Part shown: in pieces, positions 9,521 to 16,892 of the stretch | Layout of the letters: each line of letters begins with the position of its first letter | Numbering within the stretch: the first letter of the stretch is position 1 | DNA from: Psychrobacillus sp. FSL H8-0483 | Lineage (GTDB): Bacteria; Bacillota; Bacilli; Bacillales_A; Planococcaceae | DNA length: 64,000 nt | Direction of reading: 5' to 3' | Assembly (NCBI RefSeq): GCF_038637725.1 | Contig: NZ_CP152052.1 | Span: 2,091,501-2,155,500, forward strand | Notes under the pieces: generated by a model | What the model saw: the letters and a program-made list of their open reading frames with translations, nothing else | Databases searched by the model: none | What the model was told of the DNA's origin: nothing | Made by a program: the position numbers and the translations under genes

Positions 9521-9549
9521 ATCATACGTGAATATCCTCGATAAGTAAA
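9521..9549 (-). promoter_or_regulatory. Predicted SigA promoter of acnA
   Basis: On the minus strand TTTACT (9544-9549) and TATGAT (9521-9526) are separated by exactly 17 bp, placing the transcription start near 9514, about 55 nt before the ATG. Confidence 0.55.
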
Positions 9550-9565
9550 TTACATTAAAATTATT

Positions 9566-9580
9566 ATAAGTCATAATTAT
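9566..9580. promoter_or_regulatory. Candidate CcpC operator (ATAA-N7-TTAT)
   Basis: ATAAGTCATAATTAT fits the ATAA-N7-TTAT dyad bound by CcpC, the citrate-responsive repressor of aconitase and citrate synthase genes in Bacillus. It is centred about 59 bp upstream of the predicted start, near the position of the site in the B. subtilis citB promoter. It overlaps the last codons of the neighbouring DinB-like gene. Confidence 0.5.
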
Positions 9581-10080
9581 TTCTTATGACTTTGAACGAT
9601 TTTGATCGTTTTTTCTAATTGCTTAGTATGTCTTTTTTCATGTAATCCTACAAATGCGAACCATTGTATAAGTGGAACCTGTCCAAAAAGAGGATGCTTC
9701 ATTGATTTAGTTTTAAATGTATTTAGATCTGTAGAGGCATATAAAGAAAGAAGCTCCGCTCTAGCATCATCTAGTAGAGCTTTCATTTCATCTTTTGTTT
9801 GATATTCCCCTGAAGGTACAATATAGCTAGGTGCTTTTACTTTTACTACACGAATTGTGATAAGTTGAATTGGTTTTTTCATTGCATGAGGACTTGAAGG
9901 ATTTGCAAGTTGAAATTTAATACCTTTTGTTATCATTTTTTCCAATCTGACTAAGTGCTCGATGATTTCTTTCGGAGACCAAGAAGTTAGGTTCGGTTTT
10001 TCGTTGAATTGTTGATCAGTTAATAAATCAACTTGCTGAAATAGTTCTGTTCTAATTTTATTATTTTTCTCTAAAAACAA
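9577..10080 (-). CDS. DinB/YfiT-like putative metalloenzyme
   Basis: The 167-aa protein has the DinB_2 four-helix layout: an early LTDQQFNEKPNLTSWSPKEIIEHLV and a late GLHEKRHTKQLEK. The histidines of EHL, GLHEKRH and the C-terminal H are the likely metal triad of this superfamily, which includes thiol transferases and stress-induced proteins of unknown role. The start is TTG, preceded by GGAGGATTTAT. The gene reads towards acnA, and its end overlaps the putative CcpC operator. Confidence 0.8.
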   Translation of the reverse strand: MFLEKNNKIRTELFQQVDLLTDQQFNEKPNLTSWSPKEIIEHLVRLEKMITKGIKFQLANPSSPHAMKKPIQLITIRVVKVKAPSYIVPSGEYQTKDEMKALLDDARAELLSLYASTDLNTFKTKSMKHPLFGQVPLIQWFAFVGLHEKRHTKQLEKTIKIVQSHKK

Positions 10081-10213
10081 ATAAATCCTCCACTCGTTTC
10101 TGTTTATCCTACCTATACTCTACAGTTCTTTTAAACATTCCACTTTCTAAGAACATATTTTCTTTTACTAAATAATATGCGACAATATATTATTGGAAAG
10201 GAAGTTTTACATA

Positions 10214-11320
10214 ATGAATACATTTAGTATGAATACAATAAATGACCCATGGGAAGCTTATCGAGATATAGAGACACACGGAAAGCTTACATTATCCAAT
10301 ATAGAATTCACAACGACAACGCTTTGTAATATGCGATGTGCGCATTGTGCTGTTGGTTATACACTTCAACCAAAAGATCCAATCGCACTGCCAATAGAGT
10401 TAATCATTCAACGACTAGAGGAAATCCCCCATTTAAGGACGATTAGTATAACGGGTGGAGAACCGATGCTATCGAAAAAGTCCGTTACTAACTACGTGCT
10501 CCCACTATTAAAATACGCACATAGTCGTGGTGTCCGCACACAAATGAATTCAAACCTAACATTAGATCCGGACAGATACTTACTCATTGCACCTTATTTA
10601 GATGTCTTACATATATCGCATAACTGGGGTACGATTGATGAATTTGTTGAAACTGGCTTTGCCATGATGGAAAGAAAGCCTACATATGAGCAACGTGCTA
10701 GTCTATTCCAGCGAATGATAGACAACAGTCGCATGCTTTCAGAAGCTGGTGTAATGGTTTCAGCTGAAACAATGCTGAACAAAAAGACACTGCCTTATTT
10801 AGAACATATTCATAAACAAGTAGTAGAAGAAATGAAATGTGCACGCCATGAGATTCACCCTATGTACCCATCTGATTTTGCTTCTGCTCTAACAACTCTA
10901 ACACTAGAAGAAACTCAGGTTGCTATTCAAAATATTTTAGATTTCCGAAACGATAATGTATGGATGTTGTTTGGCACACTCCCTTTTTATCCTTGTAGTA
11001 CGAATGAAAAAAGTTTACAGCTTTTAGACCGACTTCGCAATGCTAAAAATGTGTCAACTCGAAATGATCCAGATGGACGCTCTCGCTTAAATGTTAATAT
11101 TTTCACTGGCCAAGTAATTGTTACTGATTTTGGGGATGCACCGCAACTAGGAAATATTCAAACAGATACTCTTCCTACCATCTTTGATAAATGGTTAGCT
11201 TCTCCTCTGTCTAACTCTCTTAATTGCCATTGCCCAGCAGTAAAATGTTTAGGTCCGAACATATTAGTGAAAAATATGTATTATAAAGATGATACATTTG
11301 TTAGTAATACCGTGAAATAA
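10214..11320 (+). CDS. yfkAB: Radical SAM/CxCxxxxC motif protein YfkAB
   Basis: The 368-aa protein carries the radical SAM cluster CNMRCAHC (Cys38, Cys42, Cys45 from the chosen start), the SAM-binding GGEP (ITGGEPML), and a C-terminal CHCPAVKC (Cys338, Cys340, Cys345). This matches the CxCxxxxC signature that defines YfkAB of Bacillus. The reaction is unknown; the second cysteine cluster suggests an auxiliary Fe-S site or a substrate clamp. I chose the ATG at 10214 because GGAAAGGAAG sits about 10 bases before it. The in-frame TTG at 10193 has no ribosome-binding site and would make GGAAAGG coding. The gene is monocistronic with a strong terminator. Confidence 0.87.
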   Translation: MNTFSMNTINDPWEAYRDIETHGKLTLSNIEFTTTTLCNMRCAHCAVGYTLQPKDPIALPIELIIQRLEEIPHLRTISITGGEPMLSKKSVTNYVLPLLKYAHSRGVRTQMNSNLTLDPDRYLLIAPYLDVLHISHNWGTIDEFVETGFAMMERKPTYEQRASLFQRMIDNSRMLSEAGVMVSAETMLNKKTLPYLEHIHKQVVEEMKCARHEIHPMYPSDFASALTTLTLEETQVAIQNILDFRNDNVWMLFGTLPFYPCSTNEKSLQLLDRLRNAKNVSTRNDPDGRSRLNVNIFTGQVIVTDFGDAPQLGNIQTDTLPTIFDKWLASPLSNSLNCHCPAVKCLGPNILVKNMYYKDDTFVSNTVK

Positions 11321-11321
11321 A

Positions 11322-11364
11322 AAAATGAAATCGAATGTCGAAAAGGCATTCGGTTTCATTTTTT
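11322..11364 (+). terminator. Terminator of yfkAB
   Basis: AAAATGAAATCGAATG pairs with CATTCGGTTTCATTTT around a short loop and is followed by further T. It starts directly after the stop codon. Confidence 0.85.
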
Positions 11365-11402
11365 ATATAGTCGCTGTTTGATTACATTGTTGTTATTTGA
11401 TT

Positions 11403-11440
11403 GAATCCGCTTGCTTTCCGCGGATAACATGCAAGAAACA
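11403..11440. repeat. Fragment of the 'CTTTCCGCGG' repeat
   Basis: The sequence ATCCGCTTGCTTTCCGCGG matches the left end of the dispersed GC-rich element found elsewhere in the window, but the remainder is missing. Confidence 0.4.
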
Positions 11441-11517
11441 ACCGTAAAATATAGTAGCGCCTTTACATATATCCTTTTATGTAATTAGAGGCAGCTACAA
11501 ACTGCCTCGTTATATTT

Positions 11518-11625
11518 CTAATGTACGGAATAGAATTCAATTGCAACATTCATAATGAGTATTGTATTGAGAATGACAAACCATACCGCTTGTTTATTTA
11601 ACTTTTTGGTTGCTTGAATGTCCAT
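11518..11625 (-). CDS. 35-aa single-pass membrane protein
   Basis: A short gene encodes a protein with a charged N terminus (MDIQATKKLNKQ), one predicted transmembrane helix (AVWFVILNTILIMNVAIEF) and a short tail. The ATG follows GGGGTGGAGAAG, a near-perfect ribosome-binding site at correct spacing. The gene lies in an otherwise empty 440-bp gap. A hairpin GAGGCAG/CTGCCTC at 11487-11509 follows it but lacks a U-run. Function is unknown; proteins of this size often modulate membrane complexes, but nothing here identifies a partner. Confidence 0.62.
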   Translation of the reverse strand: MDIQATKKLNKQAVWFVILNTILIMNVAIEFYSVH

Positions 11626-11766
11626 CTTCTCCACCCCTTTTTTATTATTATAAATCCTTTTGATATAAAATACAAAATATTTTTAAAATTCTAAATATAT
11701 CATTTTACTAGCTTATTTTTGAAATTAAATCATACTAAAGAAATGGGTAAAGGGAATTGATTATTT

Positions 11767-12313
11767 GTGAAAAAAGCTTTACTTGTTATCGACTATACTG
11801 TGGACTTTGTGAGTGAGAATGGTGCATTGACTTGTGGGGAGCCTAGACAGTTAATTGAAGCGTACATTGTTTCTTTAATCGAATGAATTTTTAGCAAATG
11901 ATGATGCAGTTATTTTCCCAGTCGATTTACATGAAAAAAATGATCCATTTCATCCGGAAACGAAACTATTTCCTTCTCATAATATTCGCAACACACCAGG
12001 ACGTGCATTATATGGAGAACTAAAAAATGTGTATGATGAACATATGGATTCCATTATTTGGCTTGATAAGACTCGTTATAGTTCATTTACCGGAACGAAT
12101 TTGCATCAATTGATGAGAGAACGTCATGTTGATGAGGTGCATCTTGTGGGGGTGTGTACGGATATTTGTATCTTACATATAACAGTGGATGCATATAATT
12201 TAGGATTTTCCATAGTTATTCATGAAAAAGGAGTCGCAAGCTTTAATCCTCAAGGTCACGAGTGGACGTTAGATCATTTTGCCAATGCTTTAGGGGCTAC
12301 CGTAATTAAATAA
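11767..12313 (+). pseudogene. Frameshifted isochorismatase-like cysteine hydrolase (nicotinamidase-type)
   Basis: A GTG start gives VKKALLVIDYTVDFVSENGA and runs to a TGA at 11884-11886. The homologous frame resumes one base later (from 11885, EFLANDDAVIFPVDLHEKND) and continues to the stop at 12311-12313. Together they make one complete cysteine hydrolase of about 182 aa, with the aspartate near the N terminus, the lysine of LDKTRYSSFTGT and the catalytic cysteine of VGVCTDICI. The nicotinamidase/isochorismatase family hydrolyses amides or enol ethers. Because all catalytic residues survive, the +1 shift may be very recent or a sequencing error. Without the shift the product would be only 39 aa. 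Confidence 0.75.
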
Positions 12314-12324
12314 TAATAGGGAAT

Positions 12325-12350
12325 GTTTAATCTGTCTCCCGGATGGTTAT
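12325..12350 (+). promoter_or_regulatory. Candidate SigB (general stress) promoter
   Basis: GTTTAA (12325-12330) and GGTTAT (12345-12350) are separated by 14 bp. This fits the SigB consensus GTTTAA-N12-15-GGGWAW with one mismatch. It lies 46 bp before the stress-type membrane protein gene. Confidence 0.45.
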
Positions 12351-12395
12351 ATAAAGAGTATCAAGTCATTAAACACTCTGAAGGAGATGGGAAAT

Positions 12396-12644
12396 ATGGG
12401 ATTCATTATGTATTTAATTATTGGTGGTATTATCGGATGGTTAGCAGGACTTATATTAGGTAAAGACATTCCGGGTGGTATTATTGGTAATATTATCGCA
12501 GGTATTGTTGGGGCTTGGATTGGAGGATTAATCTTCCCATCTATGGGACCTGTCATTTGGGATATGCCAATTATTCCAGCATTAATCGGTTCGATCATTT
12601 TGGTAGCAATTTTAAGCTTAATCTTAAAGTCAATGCGTAAATAA
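12396..12644 (+). CDS. GlsB/YeaQ/YmgE family stress membrane protein
   Basis: This 82-aa, glycine-rich protein is composed almost wholly of three hydrophobic helices (LIIGGIIGWLAGLILG, GIIGNIIAGIVGAWIGGLI, and a C-terminal helix). That is typical of the transglycosylase-associated/GlsB family induced by general stress in many bacteria; the biochemical role is unknown. The ATG at 12396 is preferred over an in-frame ATG nine bases upstream, because GAAGGAG lies right against the upstream one and at ideal distance from this one. A SigB-like promoter upstream fits stress induction. Confidence 0.85.
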   Translation: MGFIMYLIIGGIIGWLAGLILGKDIPGGIIGNIIAGIVGAWIGGLIFPSMGPVIWDMPIIPALIGSIILVAILSLILKSMRK

Positions 12645-12860
12645 AGTTATCTTAAATACAACTAAATAAATCAAAAAGGGGCTGTCTCTAAAGTCATACA
12701 TTGACTGTGAGATGGACCCTTTTCCAATGTATTGATTTCCGTTCCAGACGGACGCTTTCCGCGGGCATGGCTTCAGTCTCCTCAGGCCAACACGATGTTG
12801 GTCACGAAGGCGTTGAGGCCCACAGGATGTGGGTCATGCAATCGTTGCCGCAAAAGTTCT

Positions 12861-12952
12861 TTTGCGACGAGCTATGCGCAGGAGCACAGAACTTTTGCGA
12901 CGAGCTTTGCGCAGGAGCATATAACTTTTGCGACGAGCTTCCCGCAGGAGCA
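12861..12952. repeat. Three tandem copies of a 33-bp repeat
   Basis: Copies of TTTGCGACGAGCTNNNCGCAGGAGCA begin at 12861, 12894 and 12927, an exact 33-bp period. A single copy occurs at 1907-1930. As 33 bp is 11 codons, one frame yields a repeating peptide, but there is no ribosome-binding site and the unit also occurs singly in a non-coding gap. Confidence 0.75.
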
Positions 12953-13122
12953 GGACGCGGCGAACTTAGATTGCCTTCCATTTGAGGTGGCGTTCTTAGC
13001 CTTCGTTCCTTTGTTCGCTCCTGCGGGGCCTTCAGCTTATGCACCTGCCGCTTCGCTTTCGGTGCAGAAAACATCTGCTATTCCAGCTGGAGTCGCCGTC
13101 TTTCACTACTATCAATTCCCTA

Positions 13123-13163
13123 CAAAAAACAGGTGTAGAAAAAGACTCGTTTTTCTACACCTG
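13123..13163 (-). terminator. Strong terminator downstream of the lytic transglycosylase gene
   Basis: CAGGTGTAGAAAAA (13130-13143) pairs with TTTTTCTACACCTG (13150-13163) around a 6-nt loop. On the minus strand it is followed by TTTTTTG. It lies within the composite repeat, 33 bp past the gene's stop codon, so the repeat has been recruited for transcription termination. Confidence 0.8.
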
Positions 13164-13195
13164 CTTCAATTTATGGGCTTATTGGACAGCCCCTT

Positions 13196-13867
13196 TTATT
13201 CTGTTTTCTTCGCTGTTACTGCTTGAATTGCTTCTAGTTGGTTTTCGTATAAATGATAAAAATGAAGCACGTCTTTAACATATTTATCGCTGTGATTATA
13301 ATTGAATATAGCTTTTTCTATCTCTCCATCTGCTGCGCCACTAGCGGCCAAATAGTTAGCTGCACTATAAATAGCATCCTCTAAGTCATAAGGATCGGCT
13401 TTCCCATCGCCATTTGCATCAACTCCATACCCTCCGTACTGAGCGATGATGTCAGGGTTCACTTTATCTTTTTCTGGTATGTCTCCTACACCAAGCCCAC
13501 TACAGCTAGGATGCGACCAACCGACGAACGTACAGGGCATGAATTGCATATGCCCTTCTGCTCCAACAGGAGAAAGAAGCGGATCCATTGTTGAAAATCT
13601 TGTTTCAATACGGTGGTGAGCTGCAAGCAATGTCCATGGAACTCCGTATTGCTCTTCTGCATTCTTGTAAATGGCAATGTATTCTTTTGGTACATCAAGT
13701 TTATACTTGCTTTCCTGGATAGCTTCTGCCCATTCCTGGACAGCCGGTATTTTTTGAAGCTCATGCCAGCCTATAATCGCTAATATATACACGGTAATAG
13801 TAAAGGGAAGAAGCAATATAATTATCCAAAGCTTTGTTTTGTACGACTTATTATTTGTTGATTTCAT
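13196..13867 (-). CDS. Membrane-anchored lytic transglycosylase (SLT/lysozyme-like)
   Basis: The 223-aa protein has one N-terminal membrane helix (LWIIILLLPFTITVYILAII, about residues 13-32) and an extracytoplasmic lysozyme-like domain. The motif PWTLLAAHHRIETRF holds the likely catalytic glutamate (in IET), followed by SPVGAEGHMQFMPCTF, DANGDGKADPYDLEDAIYSAANYLAASG and a C-terminal FNYNHSDKYVKDVL. This order is that of transglycosylases that cleave peptidoglycan. Its stop codon overlaps the terminal inverted repeat of the neighbouring element, so its 3' end may have been reshaped by insertion. The biological role (wall turnover or spore-related) is not determined. Confidence 0.8.
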   Translation of the reverse strand: MKSTNNKSYKTKLWIIILLLPFTITVYILAIIGWHELQKIPAVQEWAEAIQESKYKLDVPKEYIAIYKNAEEQYGVPWTLLAAHHRIETRFSTMDPLLSPVGAEGHMQFMPCTFVGWSHPSCSGLGVGDIPEKDKVNPDIIAQYGGYGVDANGDGKADPYDLEDAIYSAANYLAASGAADGEIEKAIFNYNHSDKYVKDVLHFYHLYENQLEAIQAVTAKKTE

Positions 13868-13893
13868 ACTACATTGTTCACCTATTCCATTTA

Positions 13894-15396
13894 TTACTTT
13901 TTGTATTCGATTAACAGATTTTCAACTGACAATGGTTTACTAAAAAAATAACCTTGTAAGTAATGACAATCTAATTCTTTTAAACAATTTACTTGAAGAA
14001 CATTTTCGACACCTTCTGCTAATATTTTTAGTTTTAAGTTATGTCCAAGTGAAATAATGGATTGCACAATTGCTTTTGTCCGAACATTATGAATAGATTG
14101 TGTGAAGCTTTGATCAATTTTAATCATATTTACTGGAAGGAGTTCTAAATACTTGAACGATGAATAACCCGTTCCAAAATCATCAATGGCAATTTGAAAT
14201 CCTAAGTCCTTCAATTCTTGCAAGGATTCAATAACAAAGTCTGTGTATTCCATGATAATCGACTCAGTGATCTCCAATACAATTTTACTTGGATGGATAT
14301 TCGTTTCTTCTAGTATTTCCTTTGTCCGTGCAATATAATCCATTTGGTAAAATTGTCTAGCAGATACATTGACACTAAATAGTAATTCCTTATTAATTAC
14401 TTCTTCAATTATGGGGATTTGCTTGCATGTTTCGCGCAATACAAAGTCACCAATTTTAATAATAAGTCCACTTTTTTCAGCAATAGGAATAAACTCTCCA
14501 GGTGAAATAAATTGATCGTCATGCTTCCAACGAATGAGCGATTCCAATCCAATGATTTCCTGTGTATTTGTTAATATTTGCGGTTGAAAATTTAGTAGCA
14601 ATTCGTTATTTTCCAATGCATCCTTTAAGCCTTCCTCTAAATACAGCTCCCTATTTGCTAGGTCAGACAAATGTTTTCGATAAGGTACATGGGTTGATCC
14701 CACTGATTTCTTGGCTTCCTCTGCCGCTATTTCCGCAAATCTTAATAGTTCAGAGGCTACTGTCGAATCATGGGGATATTGAACGGATCCTATACTAATG
14801 GAATTAATAATCTCTTTTCCGTAAATTTGTAAAGGTACTGCAGAATCCGAAAAAACATCATCGATAAATATTGCTATTTCATCATCTGTTCTATTTTTCA
14901 ATAAGATAATAAATTCATCAGCAACCCACCGTGCAACTACATCTTGAGGCTTAATATACTGATTAGTGCGCAGTCGATTGGACACTTGAATTAAGACGGA
15001 GTCTCCGCTCTCATGCCCGTATAAGTCATTGATCATTTTAAAGCGGTCAAAATCTATAAAAAGTAAGTGAAATTTTTCTTTATTGGAAATAAAATCGGAT
15101 AGGGTAGTCTGTAAAGAACTTCTATTTTGTAGGCCAGTTAAATCATCTTCATATTCTTTCAATAACAAGTCATTTTGGGCGCTCCATAATTGTTTCATTA
15201 AATACAGAAGTAAAAGTGCACTTAAAGCAATAAAAATATAGCTCTTTATATCCGCAGTTGTGTTTCCATCTGGGAAATATTGAAATAATGTGTCTGAAAA
15301 TAGAAACCATAATAGACTAGTAACGGCGTAAATAATAACGATACGAAACGATATATTTCGATAAGTTTTCTTTAAAGACACACGTACACCACCCAT
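13894..15396 (-). CDS. GGDEF-EAL protein with degenerate cyclase site, probable c-di-GMP phosphodiesterase
   Basis: The 500-aa protein has two N-terminal membrane helices (about 18-36 and 52-69), a GGDEF domain (about 80-235) and an EAL domain (about 250-495). The cyclase signature is degenerate: RWVADEF at 156-162 replaces RxGGDEF, so synthesis is unlikely and GTP sensing is possible. EAL motifs are intact apart from ESL for EAL (285-287): NVSARQF, EITES, DDFGTGYSS (405-413), KIDQSF, AEGVE (460-464) and QGYFFSKP. Hydrolysis of c-di-GMP to pGpG at the membrane is therefore the likely activity. The ATG used lacks a clear ribosome-binding site; a GTG at 15381 preceded by GGGTGGTG is an alternative. 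Confidence 0.88.
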   Translation of the reverse strand: MGGVRVSLKKTYRNISFRIVIIYAVTSLLWFLFSDTLFQYFPDGNTTADIKSYIFIALSALLLLYLMKQLWSAQNDLLLKEYEDDLTGLQNRSSLQTTLSDFISNKEKFHLLFIDFDRFKMINDLYGHESGDSVLIQVSNRLRTNQYIKPQDVVARWVADEFIILLKNRTDDEIAIFIDDVFSDSAVPLQIYGKEIINSISIGSVQYPHDSTVASELLRFAEIAAEEAKKSVGSTHVPYRKHLSDLANRELYLEEGLKDALENNELLLNFQPQILTNTQEIIGLESLIRWKHDDQFISPGEFIPIAEKSGLIIKIGDFVLRETCKQIPIIEEVINKELLFSVNVSARQFYQMDYIARTKEILEETNIHPSKIVLEITESIIMEYTDFVIESLQELKDLGFQIAIDDFGTGYSSFKYLELLPVNMIKIDQSFTQSIHNVRTKAIVQSIISLGHNLKLKILAEGVENVLQVNCLKELDCHYLQGYFFSKPLSVENLLIEYKK

Positions 15397-15513
15397 CTAT
15401 ATCTCTAAGAAAACAATAGCATAATTTGTCTATAAACAGTAGAGTAAAATTTAAATATTCGCTATACAATCGCTTTACTTTTTTGTAGTATGACTTTATG
15501 GAGGTGAGCGCAT

Positions 15514-15891
15514 TTGTGGAAAGACTTTAAAGAGTTTGCGTTTAAAGGGAATGTACTAGACTTAGCGGTAGCTGTTGTCATTGGAGCAGCATTTGGCAAA
15601 ATTGTGACATCATTAGTGGAAAACATCATTATGCCTATTGTCGGCATTCTCCTTAATGGAGTAGATTTTACTACTTTAGCTTACAAGAAAATATTATACG
15701 GTAATTTTATTCAATCCGTGTTTGATTTTATCGTAATCGCATTTTCTATTTTCTTGTTTATTCGACTATTGTCTAAATTTAAACGAAAAGAAGAAGTTGT
15801 GGAGGTAATTGAGGAGACGCCCACGGTAGATGCAAAAGAAGCATTACTGGAAGAGATTAGAGACTTACTGAAAAAGCAAAATAACATGTAA
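15514..15891 (+). CDS. mscL: Large-conductance mechanosensitive channel MscL
   Basis: The 125-aa protein carries the MscL fingerprint: N-terminal FKEFAFKGNVLDLAVAVVIG, first helix with the GAAFGKIV constriction, MPIVGILLNGVDF periplasmic start, second helix FDFIVIAFSIFLFIRLL, and a charged cytoplasmic C-terminal bundle (EEIRDLLKKQ). The homopentamer opens on membrane tension to release osmolytes in hypo-osmotic shock. The start is TTG, supported by GGAGGTGAGCGCAT. A terminator follows closely; the gene is monocistronic. Confidence 0.96.
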   Translation: MWKDFKEFAFKGNVLDLAVAVVIGAAFGKIVTSLVENIIMPIVGILLNGVDFTTLAYKKILYGNFIQSVFDFIVIAFSIFLFIRLLSKFKRKEEVVEVIEETPTVDAKEALLEEIRDLLKKQNNM

Positions 15892-15938
15892 AAACCATAA
15901 ATGTAAGGACTTTGCAGGTCCATACACTTGCGGTTTTT
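15890..15938 (+). terminator. Probable terminator of mscL
   Basis: AAAACC (15891-15896) and inner GGAC pair with GTCC and GGTTTT (15932-15937), and the hairpin is followed by TTTTTT. The middle of the stem is imperfect. Confidence 0.6.
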
Positions 15939-15976
15939 TAAAAAAATTTGAATTATTCCCATTCATCCATTTTATG

Positions 15977-16021
15977 AAAAAAAAGCCTGTTCCCGATTAT
16001 TTTAACCGAGGATAGGCTTTT
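15977..16021 (-). terminator. Terminator of the sco gene
   Basis: AAAAGCCTRTTCC-type arms (15981 onward and up to 16021) form a stem, and on the minus strand a run of eight T follows. It lies four bases past the stop codon. Confidence 0.75.
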
Positions 16022-16024
16022 CAT

Positions 16025-16615
16025 TTATTTACCGTCTTCTATTAATGTTTCTACGTCCATAACGATTTCTTCTTTAGGAACATCTGTGTTCCCGTTATAA
16101 CTTTTCACCACAACACCATTTTGATCTACTAAGTAAAAAGATACTCCATGAATGACTTGGTTTGAATTAGGATCATTCTTTACTAATGTTTTAAATGACT
16201 TTTGAGCAAATTGTGAAATATGCTCTTGCGTGTAGCCGGTTAAAAGTTCCCATTTGCTTTCGTCCACTACATCGTAGTTTCCGATATACTCTTGAAGTTT
16301 TTCTGGTGTATCTACTTCTGGATCTACGCTAAATTCCACAATTTTATAATCTTCGACACCTTTTTCTTTTAACATGCTTTGAATATCGCTCATATTATAA
16401 GTCATTGGCGGACATACTGTCTCACAATTTGTGAAAATAAATGTAGCTAACCAAACCTGCCCTTTTAAGCTTTCTAAAGAAACTTCTTCCCCACGTTGGT
16501 TATCATACGTAAAATCTTCTATTTCCCAATTTGTTTGGGCTTCAAAATTTCCACTGCTGCCACAACCTGCGAGAACTACTAATGCTATTGCTAGCATTGC
16601 AAATAATTTTTTCAT
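16025..16615 (-). CDS. sco: SCO1/SenC family copper chaperone lipoprotein (BsSco/YpmQ type)
   Basis: The 196-aa protein starts with a lipoprotein signal (MKKLFAMLAIALVVLAGC, Cys18). It has a thioredoxin-like fold with the copper ligands CETVCPPM (CxxxCP) and the distal histidine in QVIHGVSFYLVD. Sco proteins deliver or reduce copper for the CuA site of cytochrome c oxidase on the outer face of the membrane. The ATG follows AGAGAGGTCTCAAT. It is monocistronic, near the Ccd cytochrome c maturation genes, which fits a respiratory-assembly neighbourhood. Confidence 0.92.
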   Translation of the reverse strand: MKKLFAMLAIALVVLAGCGSSGNFEAQTNWEIEDFTYDNQRGEEVSLESLKGQVWLATFIFTNCETVCPPMTYNMSDIQSMLKEKGVEDYKIVEFSVDPEVDTPEKLQEYIGNYDVVDESKWELLTGYTQEHISQFAQKSFKTLVKNDPNSNQVIHGVSFYLVDQNGVVVKSYNGNTDVPKEEIVMDVETLIEDGK

Positions 16616-16717
16616 ATTGAGACCTCTCTTTTTCTCTTCATAGCCTTATCTTATCGAAACAAGTTTGATCCTTCAACTAGATAGCCTCTTAGAATTCAAC
16701 AGTTTTGTGACTAGATT

Positions 16718-16840
16718 TTATTTTAGAGACAACAGTGCATTTTTAATTTCTTCCAGTTTGCTTTCCACACGGTGCATTAGATAAAATGACACGAATATTG
16801 GAAAGCCCACATCTTGAATGATAGAAAGCCACTGCTCCAT
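16718..16840 (-). CDS. yvrJ: YvrJ family small protein (40 aa)
   Basis: The 40-aa product (MEQWLSIIQDVGFPIFVSFY, then LMHRVESKLEEIKNALLSLK) matches the YvrJ family: short, amphipathic to membrane-inserted N-terminal half with the GFPI motif, then a charged helix beginning HRVESKL. AAAGGATGTGATTTAA precedes the ATG. It is the last gene of a three-gene cluster with DUF2922 and DUF1659 proteins, separated from them by a terminator-like hairpin that probably allows some read-through. Function is unknown. Confidence 0.8.
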   Translation of the reverse strand: MEQWLSIIQDVGFPIFVSFYLMHRVESKLEEIKNALLSLK

Positions 16841-16857
16841 TTAAATCACATCCTTTT

Positions 16858-16886
16858 AAAAAGACTCTCCAATTATTGGAGAGTCT
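16858..16886 (-). terminator. Terminator-like hairpin between DUF2922 and yvrJ genes
   Basis: AGACTCTCCAA (16862-16872) pairs with TTGGAGAGTCT (16876-16886) over a 3-nt loop, with TTTTT following on the minus strand. It lies just before the yvrJ ribosome-binding site, so partial termination would set a lower yvrJ level. Confidence 0.7.
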
Positions 16887-16892
16887 CAATTC

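Larger units (their letters stand above)
12674..13197. repeat. 524-bp composite intergenic repeat with 13-bp inverted ends
   Basis: The element is bounded by AAAAGGGGCTGTC (12674-12686) and its perfect inverse GACAGCCCCTTTT (13185-13197). Inside are a copy of the GGACGCTTTCCGCGGG repeat (from about 12749), a 33-bp tandem repeat (12861-12952), GC-rich imperfect palindromes, GGAGTCGCCGTCTTTC near the right end, and an intrinsic terminator for the gene on its right. No transposase is encoded. Open frames across it on both strands look like by-products of the repeats. It resembles a MITE-like or nested repeat structure. Confidence 0.7.

Noticed and set aside
7339-9531. Several long open frames antisense to or overlapping acnA
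   Set aside because: The acnA frame is strongly conserved with all cluster ligands; the others lack ribosome-binding sites and are shadows.
12861-12952. 33-bp tandem array as a CRISPR
   Set aside because: The copies abut with no unique spacers and no cas genes lie nearby.
12701-13278. Overlapping open frames on both strands encoding repetitive Cys/Ala/Gly-rich peptides
   Set aside because: They arise from the 33-bp (11-codon) tandem repeat and GC-rich palindromes of the composite element, and none has a ribosome-binding site.
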